Counted from the stretch's first letter, positions 8,297 to 18,018 are shown. The stretch is 64,000 bases of DNA from Herpetosiphonaceae bacterium (GCA_036374795.1 DASUTC010000221.1:53541-117540), one strand, 5' to 3'. Made by a program: numbers and translations. The notes: generated by a model from the letters alone, not told the origin.

Positions 8297-9574
8297 ATGG
8301 CAGCCTCATTGGTAGAATCCCAACACAAAGAAAATCCTTTTGAAATTGCACAGCAGCAGTTTGATATTGCTGCCGACATTCTCAACCTTGACGCGGGTAT
8401 GCGGCAAATTCTGCGCGTGCCGCAGCGCGAGCTAACGGTGCGCTTTCCCGTGACGATGGAGGACGGCTCGGTACGGGTCTTCACCGGCTACCGCATTCAC
8501 CACAATATCACGCGCGGCCCGGCCAAGGGCGGCATTCGCTACCATCCCGATGTCGACATCGACGAGGTTCGGGCGCTGGCGATGTGGATGACCTGGAAGT
8601 GCGCGCTGGTCAATATTCCCTACGGCGGCGCGAAAGGCGGCGTGATCGTCGATCCCAAGCAGCTTTCGATGCGCGAGCTAGAGCATATGACCCGCCGGTT
8701 TGCTAGTGAGATTTCGATTTTGATCGGGCCTGAGAAAGACATTCCCGCGCCCGATGTCAACACCGACGCGCAGGTCATGGCCTGGATCATGGACACGATT
8801 TCGATGCATCGTGGCTATACCGTGCCTGCGGTCGTCACCGGCAAGCCGATCGACGTGTTCGGCTCGCTGGGTCGCGCCGATGCTACCGGACGTGGCGTGA
8901 GCATCACCGCGCGCGAGGCCGCGAAACATCTTGGCGTCAAGTTCGACGAGGCCACGGTTGTCGTGCAGGGCTTTGGTAACGTCGGCGGCGCGTCTGCTCT
9001 GCTGATGAGCAACATGGGCGCGCGCGTTATCGCTGTCAGCGACGTAGCCGGTGGCTACTACAACAAGCGCGGCCTGAATATCCCGGCGATGCTCCAGCAT
9101 GCGCGCCAGTATCGATCGCTGGTAGATTACAAAGAGCCGGGGCTGGAAAAGATCTCGAATGCCGAGCTGCTTGAGCTAAAGTGTGATATTTTGGTACCTG
9201 CCGCGCTCGAAAATCAGATAACCCATGCCAACGCCAGCCGAATCAAGGCGCGGATCATCGTCGAAGGCGCGAACGGTCCTACTACTCCCGGCGCTGACGA
9301 GATCTTGTACGATAACGGCGTGTTTGTCGTGCCCGATATTCTGGCGAACGCCGGCGGTGTGACAGTCTCTTACTTTGAATGGGTCCAGGGCTTGCAAGAA
9401 TTCTTCTGGACCGAGGAGGAGATCAACGAGCGCCTGGAGCGGATCATGGTACGCTCATTCGGCAGCGTGCTCGAGCTGGCGCTCACGCACAAAATCCCGA
9501 TGCGGACAGCCGCGTATATGGTTGCGGTCAAGCGGGTCGCCGATGCTACGCTGATCCGGGGTATCTACCCGTAG
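8297..9574 (+). CDS. gdhA: Glu/Leu/Phe/Val dehydrogenase, probably NAD(P)-dependent glutamate dehydrogenase
   Basis: The enzyme interconverts glutamate and 2-oxoglutarate plus ammonia. The 425-residue length is that of the hexameric GDH family. Visible motifs are GPAKGGIRYHP (about 75-85), the catalytic-Lys stretch PYGGAKGGV (about 111-119), IPAPDVNTD (about 150) and the dinucleotide loop GFGNVG (about 217). The ATG at 8297 follows GAAGGAGA with normal spacing. Cofactor preference is not readable. Confidence 0.93.
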   Translation: MAASLVESQHKENPFEIAQQQFDIAADILNLDAGMRQILRVPQRELTVRFPVTMEDGSVRVFTGYRIHHNITRGPAKGGIRYHPDVDIDEVRALAMWMTWKCALVNIPYGGAKGGVIVDPKQLSMRELEHMTRRFASEISILIGPEKDIPAPDVNTDAQVMAWIMDTISMHRGYTVPAVVTGKPIDVFGSLGRADATGRGVSITAREAAKHLGVKFDEATVVVQGFGNVGGASALLMSNMGARVIAVSDVAGGYYNKRGLNIPAMLQHARQYRSLVDYKEPGLEKISNAELLELKCDILVPAALENQITHANASRIKARIIVEGANGPTTPGADEILYDNGVFVVPDILANAGGVTVSYFEWVQGLQEFFWTEEEINERLERIMVRSFGSVLELALTHKIPMRTAAYMVAVKRVADATLIRGIYP

Positions 9575-10015
9575 GAAGAACAAAGGAACGAGGAAACAAG
9601 GGAATAAAGAACTGCATAAGCAGATTGAAGAACCCAACATCAAGCACCAAGCGCCGAGATTCGCATTTGACTCTCAGCGCTTGGTTCTTAATCTTTTTCC
9701 ACGGCTTTCCAATCTCTATTCACTGATTTTATCCATCTCTCCTTACAAAATAATAATTGGACAAATAAACAATTTACGCGGTACAACATATAAACTCAGG
9801 ACGCGGTAGATCATACTCCTACGAGGCAAAATAACTAATCAATATAATACTCCCCTACCCCATTTTTCTTTTCCTTCCACCCATTCGCATTCTCCTTTGC
9901 TTTCTTTTTCTTCATCCTTTGCTCATTCACCATCTATTGCCTATTCTTAGTTCTTAGCTCTTGGCTCTCGGTTCCTGGTTCTTTCGTTTGGTCCTCTGTT
10001 CTTTGTTCCTCTCCG
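9575..10015. repeat. Intergenic GAAC/GTTC-rich island with AT-rich core and polypyrimidine tract
   Basis: This 440-base gap between convergent genes has three parts: a purine-rich left flank with repeated GAACAAAGGAAC-like words, an AT-rich core (about 9740-9850), and a right part (about 9850-10015) that is almost all C and T and ends in GTTCTTTGTTCCTC-like words. Left and right flanks are imperfect inverted complements. No gene is visible. The G-poor, C/T-rich transcript after gdhA could serve as a Rho entry region. Confidence 0.5.
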
Positions 10016-10864
10016 CTACATCTGCCCAAAGCTGACGATTCCGCCGGTATGCGCCGCGTGACGGAGCGCCTGAAAGGCCGCAACGGTCAGCGTCTCGGCA
10101 CTCTCGCCGTGCTGGGGATAGGCCGCAATGCCGGTTGTAACGTGAAGCGGCGTTGTCTCATTCACCATAATCGTCACTAACGTCTTGGTCAGGCGAATGG
10201 CTACCGCACGGGCAAGCGCCACCTCCGTGATCGGCAGGAGCACCAGGATGATCGTCTCGTCGTAGCGCACAATCACATCGGTGCGCCGCAGGCTGGTCAG
10301 CAGGCGCGTGCTAATCGAGCGCCAGACCTCCGCCGGTATGCCGGGCACGGAACAGTCAATCAGCAGCAGCGACATCGGCTGGTGAACGCGCTTTGAGCGC
10401 TCGATCTCGATCGGGAAGATCGCGTCCAGGTAGCGGCGGCTAAACAGAAGCGTTTCGGGATCGAGCACGTTCAGCCCTTCCCAGCGCAGCGCGCGCTCGG
10501 TCAAAACGTCGTTGGAGTTGCGATTGCGCAAGGCCGCAGACACCCGAAACCCCAGCGTCTCTTGCGTCCACGCCTCTGTGGTATGCTGGTGATCGGTCGT
10601 CAGCGTGAGCATTGGAATGCCCTGCGCCAGCAGCTCGGCCACATGCTCGGAGAGCGCATGCGTCTCTGCCGTCTCATTGCCGCTCAGATCGACGACCAGC
10701 AGATCATATCTGGTGAGCTGGAGCACCCGCTCTAACGACCGCCGATCGGGGATCGCGATCACACTATAGCCGAGCGCCTCCAACTGCTGGGTCAACATAT
10801 TGCGTCGCTGCTCCGAGGTTGCCACCAGCAAAATCGTTTTGGTCGCGGGCGTTATAAACTGCAT
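10016..10864 (-). CDS. Response-regulator receiver domain fused to a degenerate GGDEF domain
   Basis: The product has 282 residues from the ATG at 10864, which is preceded by GGAGGACGGAGAA. Residues about 8-110 form a receiver-like fold with LLVVDLS, where the Asp could be the phospho-acceptor. Residues about 130-280 match the diguanylate cyclase fold (LDPETLLFSRRYLDAIF; RRTDVIVRY), but where active enzymes read RYGGDEF this protein reads RYDETII. Cyclase activity is therefore very unlikely, and a regulatory or nucleotide-binding role is inference. The gene follows the NDP-sugar enzyme by 49 bases on the same strand. Confidence 0.75.
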   Translation of the reverse strand: MQFITPATKTILLVATSEQRRNMLTQQLEALGYSVIAIPDRRSLERVLQLTRYDLLVVDLSGNETAETHALSEHVAELLAQGIPMLTLTTDHQHTTEAWTQETLGFRVSAALRNRNSNDVLTERALRWEGLNVLDPETLLFSRRYLDAIFPIEIERSKRVHQPMSLLLIDCSVPGIPAEVWRSISTRLLTSLRRTDVIVRYDETIILVLLPITEVALARAVAIRLTKTLVTIMVNETTPLHVTTGIAAYPQHGESAETLTVAAFQALRHAAHTGGIVSFGQM

Positions 10865-10913
10865 CGGGGTTCTCCGTCCTCCAAGTCTATAAGCTACTGT
10901 ATGGATTATCTGT

Positions 10914-13412
10914 TCACTGCAAATTGAGCACAAGACCGGCATACTTTTCGGTCAGGATACGGGCCTGCTCGTCGCTGGTACCTTCGGCGATCACATGAAA
11001 AAAAGGACCTTCGGGATCGGGCAGCACCAGCACCCACTCGTCGCCGAGATCGAGCTTGATCCCGTCGATCTGATCGAGCTGCCGGTCGGCGTACTGCTCG
11101 TTGAGAATACGCATGACCTTGCCTTTGTTTTCCCAGCGACAGGGCACTTTCGTCGCGGCCATGAAGTAGGGCGGAAGTGAATCGACCACACTCGACAGGC
11201 GCACGTGCTGGAGCGCCAGCAACTCCATCAGCTTGACCATCGCAAACAAGCCGTCGGCAATCGGATAAAAGCCGGGAAAGATCTGATTGCCCGCCGCGTC
11301 GCCCAGCAGCAGATAATCACGATGCTCCGCGCCCGTCTGCATCAGTGCCGCCAGATTCGAGCGCGTGCGGACGATCGTGCCGCCGTGGCGCTGCGCGATC
11401 TGCTCGAAGGCGCGCGGCATATTGACCGGCACGGCGACCGTGCCGCCGCCACAGCAGCGCATCGACAGGTCGGTGAGCGCGGCCAGCGTTTGCAGATCGC
11501 TCAACTGCCGTCCCCGGTCGTCCACGACAAAAATCTTCTCGCCGCCGGGATCGAGCCGCACGCCAAGCTCGGCATTCAGCACCGGAACGATCGCCGCCAA
11601 CTGCTGCATACCGACGTTGAACTCAGGCGGTGTTTGGAAGATTCGCGCCTCGTTGAGCACCGCGTTCAGCTCCACCACATCGCACTGCAGGCGGCGCAGC
11701 GCCGTCGAGGCGATACTCGAAGCGTTGGCGTTGGCATAGTCTACAACGATCTTGAATGTTCCGGCTATCGCCCTGAGCGCTTCGGGGCTGAGCGCCTCGA
11801 AAAACGCCTTCAGGTACGTTTCCTCGATGGCGGTTTCGTACCTGATGCGTCCGATCTCGTCCAGATACACGCGCCGGTAATCTTCGCGGAAATAAATGTT
11901 CTCGATCGTGCGCTCCGTAGCGCGATCGATGTCCAGACCCTCGCGGTTAAAGAATTTGATGTCGACCACGCGATTATCCAGCGGCGATAGGCGCACGTGA
12001 ATCCCGCCCACCGCGTTGGTTGCATAGACCATGTAGCGCGCCACCGGGATCGGCATCGTGCTGACATCGGCGACGTTGATCCCGGCGGATGGCAGGCCGG
12101 AGATGATCGCGCGCTTCAACATACGCGGCGTGTTGTGTGCGTCGCGATTGATCAGCACCGTCGAGCCCTTCGGCAGCGTGCCGCCGTAGGCCGCGCCCAG
12201 CTTGGCGCAAAACTCAGGCGTGATGTCGATATTCACCAGCCCGGTGATGCCATAGCGACCAAACAGCACGCGGCGGCCCTGCGAGCCCCAGATGATGCTG
12301 TTCATCACTGTCGCACCCTCGTCGATCTCCTTGCTCGGCCAGATCTTGACGCCTGCGTTGATCACCGCGCCGGAGTTGACAACCGTATAGTCGCCGACGA
12401 CCGCGCCCTCGAAGAGCACCGCGCGGCTCTTGATGTTCGACTGACGGGTGACGATCGCGCCGCGTAGCTCGGCCCGCTCGCCGATGTACGAGTTGCGCCA
12501 GATGATCGAGCGATCGATCGTCGCGCGCGTATCCACGATATTGTAATCGCGGATCACTGTGGGGCCGTGGATGATCACGCCGCCTTTGATCTTCACGCCG
12601 TGGCCCAGGAAGATCGGCCCGTAGAGCCGCGCGTCGGGCGCGATCTCGTACTCGCCGCCCGCCCAGATCTCGTCACCGATATTAGTGCCGAGACGCGGCA
12701 GCCGCACGCGATTCTGGAGATAATCCGCAGTCGCGCGCATGTAGGCTTCGAGCGTGCCGATGTCGGTCCAGTAGCCGTCGGCGATATAGCCGTAGAGCGC
12801 CTCGCCCTGCTTCAGGAGCTGCGGAAAAATATCTTTCGACCAGTCGACGTTCTGGCCTGGCTCGAAATACTCGAAAATCTTGGGATCGAGCACATAGATC
12901 CCGGTATTGACCGTATCGGAAAAAACCTCGCCCCATGAGGGCTTTTCGAGAAACTGCTTGATGCGCCCATCCTCGTCGGTGATAATCACGCCATAGTCGA
13001 GCGGATTGTCCACTCGCTTGAGCGTCAGCGTGGCAAGCGCGTTGCTCGACGTATGGTAATTGATCACCTCGGTCAGGTTAATGTCGGTCAGCGCATCGCC
13101 GGAGATGACCAGGAACGGCTCTTGCAGCAGATCTTGCGCGTTTTTGACGCTACCGGCAGTGCCAAGCGGCGTTTCCTCGACCGAGTAGGTAATCTGCACG
13201 CCGTACGACGTGCCATCGCCGAAGTAATCCTGAATCACGTTGGCGAGATATTGCACCGTGACGATAATCTCGGTAATACCGTGCAGCTTAAGCAGCTCGA
13301 TGATATGCGCCATCACCGGACGGTCCACAAGCGGGACCATCGGCTTAGGCCGATTTATCGTCAGAGGGCGGAGCCGAGAGCCTTCCCCACCGGCCATCAC
13401 CACAGCTTTCAT
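10914..13412 (-). CDS. NDP-sugar pyrophosphorylase (mannose-1-phosphate guanylyltransferase-like) with degenerate phosphomannomutase region
   Basis: An 832-residue three-part protein. Residues 1 to about 235 are a nucleotidyltransferase with [12 protein letters not shown] (7-18) and RPKPMVPL. Residues about 250-385 form a left-handed beta-helix of hexapeptide repeats. Residues about 395-832 follow the alpha-phosphohexomutase fold, but the catalytic loop (normally TASHNP) reads RLSPLD and the metal loop (normally DGDADR) reads DPGGEK. The pyrophosphorylase half looks active; the mutase half keeps a Ser but has lost the His-Asn and metal Asp residues. Similar long forms occur in cyanobacteria and Chloroflexota. 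The start has GGAGGA five bases upstream. Likely role: activated sugar supply for glycans. Confidence 0.85.
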   Translation of the reverse strand: MKAVVMAGGEGSRLRPLTINRPKPMVPLVDRPVMAHIIELLKLHGITEIIVTVQYLANVIQDYFGDGTSYGVQITYSVEETPLGTAGSVKNAQDLLQEPFLVISGDALTDINLTEVINYHTSSNALATLTLKRVDNPLDYGVIITDEDGRIKQFLEKPSWGEVFSDTVNTGIYVLDPKIFEYFEPGQNVDWSKDIFPQLLKQGEALYGYIADGYWTDIGTLEAYMRATADYLQNRVRLPRLGTNIGDEIWAGGEYEIAPDARLYGPIFLGHGVKIKGGVIIHGPTVIRDYNIVDTRATIDRSIIWRNSYIGERAELRGAIVTRQSNIKSRAVLFEGAVVGDYTVVNSGAVINAGVKIWPSKEIDEGATVMNSIIWGSQGRRVLFGRYGITGLVNIDITPEFCAKLGAAYGGTLPKGSTVLINRDAHNTPRMLKRAIISGLPSAGINVADVSTMPIPVARYMVYATNAVGGIHVRLSPLDNRVVDIKFFNREGLDIDRATERTIENIYFREDYRRVYLDEIGRIRYETAIEETYLKAFFEALSPEALRAIAGTFKIVVDYANANASSIASTALRRLQCDVVELNAVLNEARIFQTPPEFNVGMQQLAAIVPVLNAELGVRLDPGGEKIFVVDDRGRQLSDLQTLAALTDLSMRCCGGGTVAVPVNMPRAFEQIAQRHGGTIVRTRSNLAALMQTGAEHRDYLLLGDAAGNQIFPGFYPIADGLFAMVKLMELLALQHVRLSSVVDSLPPYFMAATKVPCRWENKGKVMRILNEQYADRQLDQIDGIKLDLGDEWVLVLPDPEGPFFHVIAEGTSDEQARILTEKYAGLVLNLQ

Positions 13413-13591
13413 AGCAATCCTCCTGATCTGGCGGCACTCCCGATCGATGCGGGGTGTGGCTCAGCGGCAGTATAGCACCCTGCTCAAGCCAGGCCAACGG
13501 GCGTTGGTCCTTGCGCTGTACCACGCTTTGTCGCACGCCACGCGATCCGTAGCTCACGGCTCGATCCGCATCGCGTTCGGGTGCAAGTAGC

Positions 13592-14806
13592 TCAGGTTGC
13601 GCTGCCCACGCCGGTTGTCCGCCGCTGGAGCCGCTCGGCGGCGGCTTGCAGCGTGGCGATCTCCTTGGCGAAACAGAAGCGCGCCATCAAAGGCGCCGTC
13701 TCCGGCTGCGCGTAGAACGCCGACGGCGGGATCGCCGCTACGCCGACCTCGGTCGTCAGGTGGCGGCAGAAGGCGACATCACTGTCGAAGCCCCATGAGC
13801 GAATACCGGCCATCACAAAGTAGGTGCCAGCGGGCGACGCAACCTCAAAGCCGCTGGCGCGCAGAATCTCCACCAGCATATTGCGGCGCTGGCGGTAAAA
13901 GTCGAGCAGTTCGGCGTAATAGTGCGAGCGCAGCGCGTCGTCGAGCGCCGCCGCCATGGCGTGCTGAAACGGCGTGGCGACGGCAAAGGTGCTGAACTGG
14001 TGGACGCGGCGGATCGCCTCGGTAAGCGGCGGCGGCGCGATCGTATAGCCGATCTTCCAGCCAGTCATGCTGAAGGTCTTCCCCGTGCTGTTGATCGTGA
14101 TCGAGCGCGGCCACATGCCCGGCAGCGTGGCGATCGGCACGTGCTGCCCCGTGTAGATCATCCGATCATAGACCTCGTCGGCGATGGCGATCACGTGGTG
14201 CTCGACGCACAGCCGGGCGATCAGCTCCAGCTCGTCGCGGCTGAAGACTTTGCCGGTGGGGTTGTGCGGCGTGTTGACGATGATCGCGCGGGTTTTGGGG
14301 CCGAATGCCGACCGCAGCGCAGCCGGATCGAAGCTCCACGGCGCATGGTCCGAGTCTTCCGCATGGTCGGTAGTCTGGGGCGGCTCAAGCCGGACGTAGC
14401 GCGGCACGCCGCCTGCCATTATCGTATCGGGGCCATAGGCGTCATAGGCCGGCTCAAAGATAATCACCTCGTCGCCGGGATTGACTACTGCCAGCAGCAC
14501 CGCGCAGAGCGCCTCGGTCGCGCCGCAGGTCACGGTGACATCGGCGGCGGTAACATCCAGGCCGTAGGCGCTGCCGTAGGTCGCCGCGATCGCCTGGCGC
14601 AGCGCGGGAACGCCCGGAGAAGGCGCGTACTGGTTGTGGTCGGCCATGATCGCCGCAATCGCCGCCTCTTTGACATGCGCCGGACCGGCAAAATCGGGAA
14701 AGCCCTGGGATAGATTGATCGCCTGATGCTGGGCGGCAAGCGCGCTCATCTCGCTAAAGATCGACGTGCCGAAGCCTTGAACACGTTGTGCCATATACTG
14801 CTGCAC
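13592..14806 (-). CDS. Class I/II pyridoxal-phosphate aminotransferase
   Basis: A fold-type I aminotransferase resembling the kynurenine/methionine aminotransferase (YbdL-like) branch: QGFPDF near the N-terminus, NTPHNPTGK, AIADEVYD with the Asp that holds the pyridine nitrogen, and the Schiff-base block STGKTFSMTGWKIGY. I chose the GTG at 14806 because AAGGAG lies eight bases upstream; the reading frame extends 22 codons further without support, and ATG 14794 is another option. It is divergent from the sigma factor gene. The physiological amino acid cannot be assigned. Confidence 0.88.
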   Translation of the reverse strand: MQQYMAQRVQGFGTSIFSEMSALAAQHQAINLSQGFPDFAGPAHVKEAAIAAIMADHNQYAPSPGVPALRQAIAATYGSAYGLDVTAADVTVTCGATEALCAVLLAVVNPGDEVIIFEPAYDAYGPDTIMAGGVPRYVRLEPPQTTDHAEDSDHAPWSFDPAALRSAFGPKTRAIIVNTPHNPTGKVFSRDELELIARLCVEHHVIAIADEVYDRMIYTGQHVPIATLPGMWPRSITINSTGKTFSMTGWKIGYTIAPPPLTEAIRRVHQFSTFAVATPFQHAMAAALDDALRSHYYAELLDFYRQRRNMLVEILRASGFEVASPAGTYFVMAGIRSWGFDSDVAFCRHLTTEVGVAAIPPSAFYAQPETAPLMARFCFAKEIATLQAAAERLQRRTTGVGSAT

Positions 14807-14878
14807 GGCCTTGACTCCTTGCTGGTGATGAATCTGTGGTTCGTTACAGAACATTTTACATGGAAACCACAATAGGTC

Positions 14879-14907
14879 TTGAATATGAACAGAGTTCGTG
14901 TTATAGT
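14879..14907 (+). promoter_or_regulatory. Promoter of the sigma factor gene
   Basis: TTGAAT (14879-14884) and TATAGT (14902-14907) have a 17-base spacer, predicting transcription from about 14914. This rules out in-frame start codons upstream of that point for this transcript. Confidence 0.65.
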
Positions 14908-14970
14908 GATAAGCATATTACTCTGCCGTTACCATCGATACACCCCTCTACAGAAAAGGTCGGTGCGACA

Positions 14971-16122
14971 TTGATCAACGTACTCGATCAGATGTTGGCT
15001 CTTGCACGGCAGCAACGAATTCTGACCTACGATACCATCCTGCGTTACATCCCCCGGCCAGAACTCGATATTTCGCTTGTCGATCATCTTTTTGCCTGCT
15101 GCCTTTCCGAAGAGATTGAGGTTATCGAAGGCGTCGCAACAGATGCTGAATTCGACATGGTCGATGCTATCGACGCGGACGACGTTGACCTCGAAGAGGT
15201 GCTCCAGAGCGAGCCGGGCCTTGAAGATCCGATCCGGCTCTACCTGCGTGAGATCGGGCGGATTAGCCTGCTGACGGCGGCTGAAGAGATCCAGCTCGCA
15301 CAGCAGGTCGAGCGTGGCGCGCTGGCCTACGCCCGGCTCAACGAGGACGTCTTTGTGCGCGAAGAGCGCTCGACGCTGCAACACTGGGCGCAGGAAGGAG
15401 AGGCTGCGCGCCAGCACCTGATCAACGCGAACCTACGCCTCGTCGTCTCGATCGCCAAAAAGTACGTTGGCCGTGGCCTGTCGTTCCTGGATCTGATCCA
15501 GGAGGGCAACATCGGCCTGATGCGCGCGACCGAGAAATTCGATTATACCAAGGGCTACAAGTTTTCGACCTACGCGACGTGGTGGATTCGCCAGGCGATC
15601 ACGCGCTCGATCTCGGATCAAAGCCGCACGATCCGGCTGCCGGTGCATGTTGGCGAGACGATCAACCGGGTCAAGAAGACCGCGCATCTACTGCAACAGG
15701 GCTTGCAGCGCGAGCCGACGCCCGAAGAGATCGCGCGGGAGGTCGGGATCTCCGAAGACAAGGTGCGGCGCGTGCTGGAGGCAGCGCGGCTGCCAGTCTC
15801 GCTGGAGCAGCCCGTCGGCGACGACGGCGACTCGGTGCTCGGCGATTTCATCGAGGACGATCGCTCCTCCACGCCGATCGACTCGGCGGCGCACCAGATC
15901 CTCCGCGAGCAGATCGAGGGCGTGCTGGCACGGCTGCCGGAGCGCGAGCGCAAGATCATTCAGTTGCGCTACGGCCTCAACGATGGCCGCTACCGCACGC
16001 TCGAAGAGGTCGGCAAGGAGTTCGGCATCACCCGCGAGCGCATCCGGCAGATCGAGTCGAAGGTGCTGCGCAAGCTGCGGCATCCCTCGTATGGCCGCAC
16101 GCTGCGCTCCTACCTTGAGTAG
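14971..16122 (+). CDS. RNA polymerase sigma factor, RpoD/SigA-type (sigma-70 group 1 or 2)
   Basis: Region 1.2 ([12 protein letters not shown]), region 2 ([12 protein letters not shown]...[12 protein letters not shown]...[13 protein letters not shown]), region 3 and region 4 ([21 protein letters not shown]...LRKLRHP) are all complete. A region 1.1-like acidic N-terminus begins with INVLDQML. The TTG at 14971 is preferred because the promoter at 14879-14907 puts transcription start near 14914; the frame is open back to 14836. From TTG the protein has 383 residues, short for a primary sigma of this kind, so it could be the housekeeping factor or a close group 2 paralogue. Confidence 0.9.
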   Translation: MINVLDQMLALARQQRILTYDTILRYIPRPELDISLVDHLFACCLSEEIEVIEGVATDAEFDMVDAIDADDVDLEEVLQSEPGLEDPIRLYLREIGRISLLTAAEEIQLAQQVERGALAYARLNEDVFVREERSTLQHWAQEGEAARQHLINANLRLVVSIAKKYVGRGLSFLDLIQEGNIGLMRATEKFDYTKGYKFSTYATWWIRQAITRSISDQSRTIRLPVHVGETINRVKKTAHLLQQGLQREPTPEEIAREVGISEDKVRRVLEAARLPVSLEQPVGDDGDSVLGDFIEDDRSSTPIDSAAHQILREQIEGVLARLPERERKIIQLRYGLNDGRYRTLEEVGKEFGITRERIRQIESKVLRKLRHPSYGRTLRSYLE

Positions 16123-16149
16123 ATGAGATTCGAGCAGCCGCTGTTGTCG

Positions 16150-16178
16150 CGCCCGATCACATGCTGGTCGGGCGTTGT
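16150..16178 (+). terminator. Probable terminator after the sigma factor gene
   Basis: CGCCCGA pairs with TCGGGCG across an 11-base loop and is followed by TTGT. The T tract is weak. Confidence 0.45.
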
Positions 16179-16296
16179 CGTGCCCGGCGCCGCTGGACAA
16201 TCCTGGCGCTCCGTTGTAGATTCGGCTGCGCTTAAAAGCAGGCGCAGCGCTCGCGGCGCGTAGTATCAGACGCAGGACGCAACAAAGGAGTTATCC

Positions 16297-17148
16297 GTGG
16301 AACATCCAACGATTGGCGTGGTCGGCGCGGGGCAGATGGGCGGCGGCATTGGGCAGGTCTTTGCCCAGCGTGGCTATCCCGTCCTACTACTTGACATAAA
16401 CGAAGAAGCCGTACAGCGCGGCATTCAGACGATCGGCACGTCGCTCGACCGGCTGATTAAAAAGGGCGCGGTGGCGGCGGAGGATAAAGCGCAGATCCTG
16501 GGGCGGATTCAGCCGGTGCTGGATCTCGATCGCTTCAGCGAGGCCGCGATTGTGATCGAGGCCGCGACGGAGCGCAAAGATCTGAAGTTCGATCTCTTCC
16601 GCCGTCTGGACGAGATCTGCCCGCCTGAGACGATTCTAGCCTCCAACACCTCGTCGATCTCGATCACCGAGATCGCGGCGCAGACCAAACGGCCCGCCAA
16701 TGTTATCGGCATGCACTTTTTCAACCCGGTGCCGCTGATGAGCCTGGTGGAGATCGTGCGCGGGCTGCTGACGAGCGAGGAAACCTACCAGACGATCGAG
16801 GGGCTCGCCTCGGACCTGGGCAAGACTCCGGTTGAGGTCAACGACTTCCCCGGATTCGTCTCCAATCGCATCCTGATGCCAATGATCAACGAGGCCGTCT
16901 ACACACTCTACGAGGGCGTTGCCACTGCCGAGGCGATCGACACCGTGATGAAGCTGGGTATGAACCACCCGATGGGGCCGCTGCAACTGGCGGATTTTAT
17001 CGGCCTCGACACCTGCCTGGCGATCCTGGAGGTGCTGCACAGTGGTCTGGGCGATCCCAAGTACCGCCCCTGCCCGCTGCTGCGCCGGATGGTGACGGCG
17101 GGCTTGCTCGGCAAGAAGACCGGAAGAGGGTTTTATACGTACGAATAG
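16297..17148 (+). CDS. hbd: 3-hydroxybutyryl-CoA / 3-hydroxyacyl-CoA dehydrogenase
   Basis: The product has 283 residues, the standard length for the single-domain-pair enzyme that oxidises 3-hydroxyacyl-CoA with NAD. The Rossmann loop GAGQMGGGIGQ is at about residues 9-19. The catalytic block MHFFNPVPLMSLVEIV and the C-terminal dimerisation motif NHPMGPLQLADFIGLD are intact. The GTG start follows AAAGGAG. No thiolase or crotonase neighbour is present, so the pathway (fatty-acid degradation or butanoate/PHB metabolism) is open. Confidence 0.93.
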   Translation: MEHPTIGVVGAGQMGGGIGQVFAQRGYPVLLLDINEEAVQRGIQTIGTSLDRLIKKGAVAAEDKAQILGRIQPVLDLDRFSEAAIVIEAATERKDLKFDLFRRLDEICPPETILASNTSSISITEIAAQTKRPANVIGMHFFNPVPLMSLVEIVRGLLTSEETYQTIEGLASDLGKTPVEVNDFPGFVSNRILMPMINEAVYTLYEGVATAEAIDTVMKLGMNHPMGPLQLADFIGLDTCLAILEVLHSGLGDPKYRPCPLLRRMVTAGLLGKKTGRGFYTYE

Positions 17149-17260
17149 CGCAAGGGGCAAGGGAGCAAAGAACAAAGCATAGCGACAGCAGGCTATTTCC
17201 TTTGTTGTTTGTTCCCTGGTTCGCTGCGGCTGCTTCTGATGGTACAGGTTATGCAACAGC
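17149..17260. repeat. Inverted-repeat island of GAAC/GTTC words
   Basis: A purine-rich arm (17160-17177) and a pyrimidine-rich arm (about 17201-17218) are complementary at 15 of 18 positions and enclose about 23 bases. It belongs to the same style of island as those at 9575, 24590, 31501 and 62769, and may act as a terminator for the dehydrogenase gene. Confidence 0.5.
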
Positions 17261-17281
17261 GATCGCTAGCCCACGAACACA

Positions 17282-17321
17282 TGGGCACGGAACGTATAGG
17301 TTGGGCACGGAACGTATAGGT
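17282..17321. repeat. Exact 2 x 20-bp tandem repeat
   Basis: Bases 17282-17301 are repeated without change at 17302-17321; the unit contains GGCACGGAAC followed by GTATAGG. It sits about 80 bases upstream of the lipoprotein start and may hold regulator half sites. The GGAAC word resembles an ECF -35 element, but no matching -10 at proper distance was found. Confidence 0.7.
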
Positions 17322-17399
17322 GTGGTATCAGGATAAGCACCAGCTAGACAACGACGCTTCGATGTAGCTTCGACCACACTTCCAGTATGGAGGATAGTG

Positions 17400-18017
17400 A
17401 TGGTGAAGCGGTTGACGGCGGCGAGTCTCTCTCGCCGGATAGGTAAGATCGGAGGGCTGAGCCTGCTTGTTTTGTTGCTGGCAAGCTGTACGGGGCGTGG
17501 TGGTGGTTGGCTACCTCCCAACCCACTGCTAGGGTTTCAAGAGCAGGCAACACTCGGCTTCTCATTCCGCTGTGAGCGCTCTTCCCAGAGCGTCAACACC
17601 AAACCTGGAACCGGGCAGCTACACATCGAGCTGGAATACTCTGATCATGGGAGCAACCCATTAGGCGGCCCATTTTCGATCCACGGCGAAGCGGATACGC
17701 TCGATCCTGTGTTAGAATCCGCGATCTGTATCGGTCAGGAGCCGCCGCCGGGCGGCAACGAGCTTATCTTTTTGGGCGTGTACCGATCAACATCCTCAAG
17801 CCGTAGACAATTTGATCCTCGGTGTACTCGCGACATCCCACGCTGCCGGTTTGAGGTGATCGTGAGAGATAATGATGGTGATCGTGCTCCCTCGCAGGGT
17901 GATTTCTTCTCGATCAAGCTGTCTAACGCTACGGTGGTATCCTCACAGCTTACGGAAGATACCATTATTTACGCCCGATCCGGATTGCTTGGGGGTGGCA
18001 ACATTGAGGTTGAGTGA
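17400..18017 (+). CDS. Secreted lipoprotein of unknown function
   Basis: The product has 205 residues. An arginine-containing N-terminus and a hydrophobic run end in the lipobox LASC (Cys at residue 30), so it should be lipid-anchored outside the cell. The mature part has several Cys residues (CERS, AICIG, RCTRDIPRC) that could form disulfides, and near the C-terminus VIVRDNDGDRAPSQGDFF, which has a calcium-loop-like DNDGD. GGAGGA five bases ahead of the ATG at 17400 decides the start over the GTG at 17397. I do not recognise the family. Confidence 0.7.
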   Translation: MVKRLTAASLSRRIGKIGGLSLLVLLLASCTGRGGGWLPPNPLLGFQEQATLGFSFRCERSSQSVNTKPGTGQLHIELEYSDHGSNPLGGPFSIHGEADTLDPVLESAICIGQEPPPGGNELIFLGVYRSTSSSRRQFDPRCTRDIPRCRFEVIVRDNDGDRAPSQGDFFSIKLSNATVVSSQLTEDTIIYARSGLLGGGNIEVE

Positions 18018-18018
18018 T

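Noticed and set aside
17282..17321. CRISPR array
   Set aside because: Only two directly abutting 20-base units with no spacers and no cas genes.
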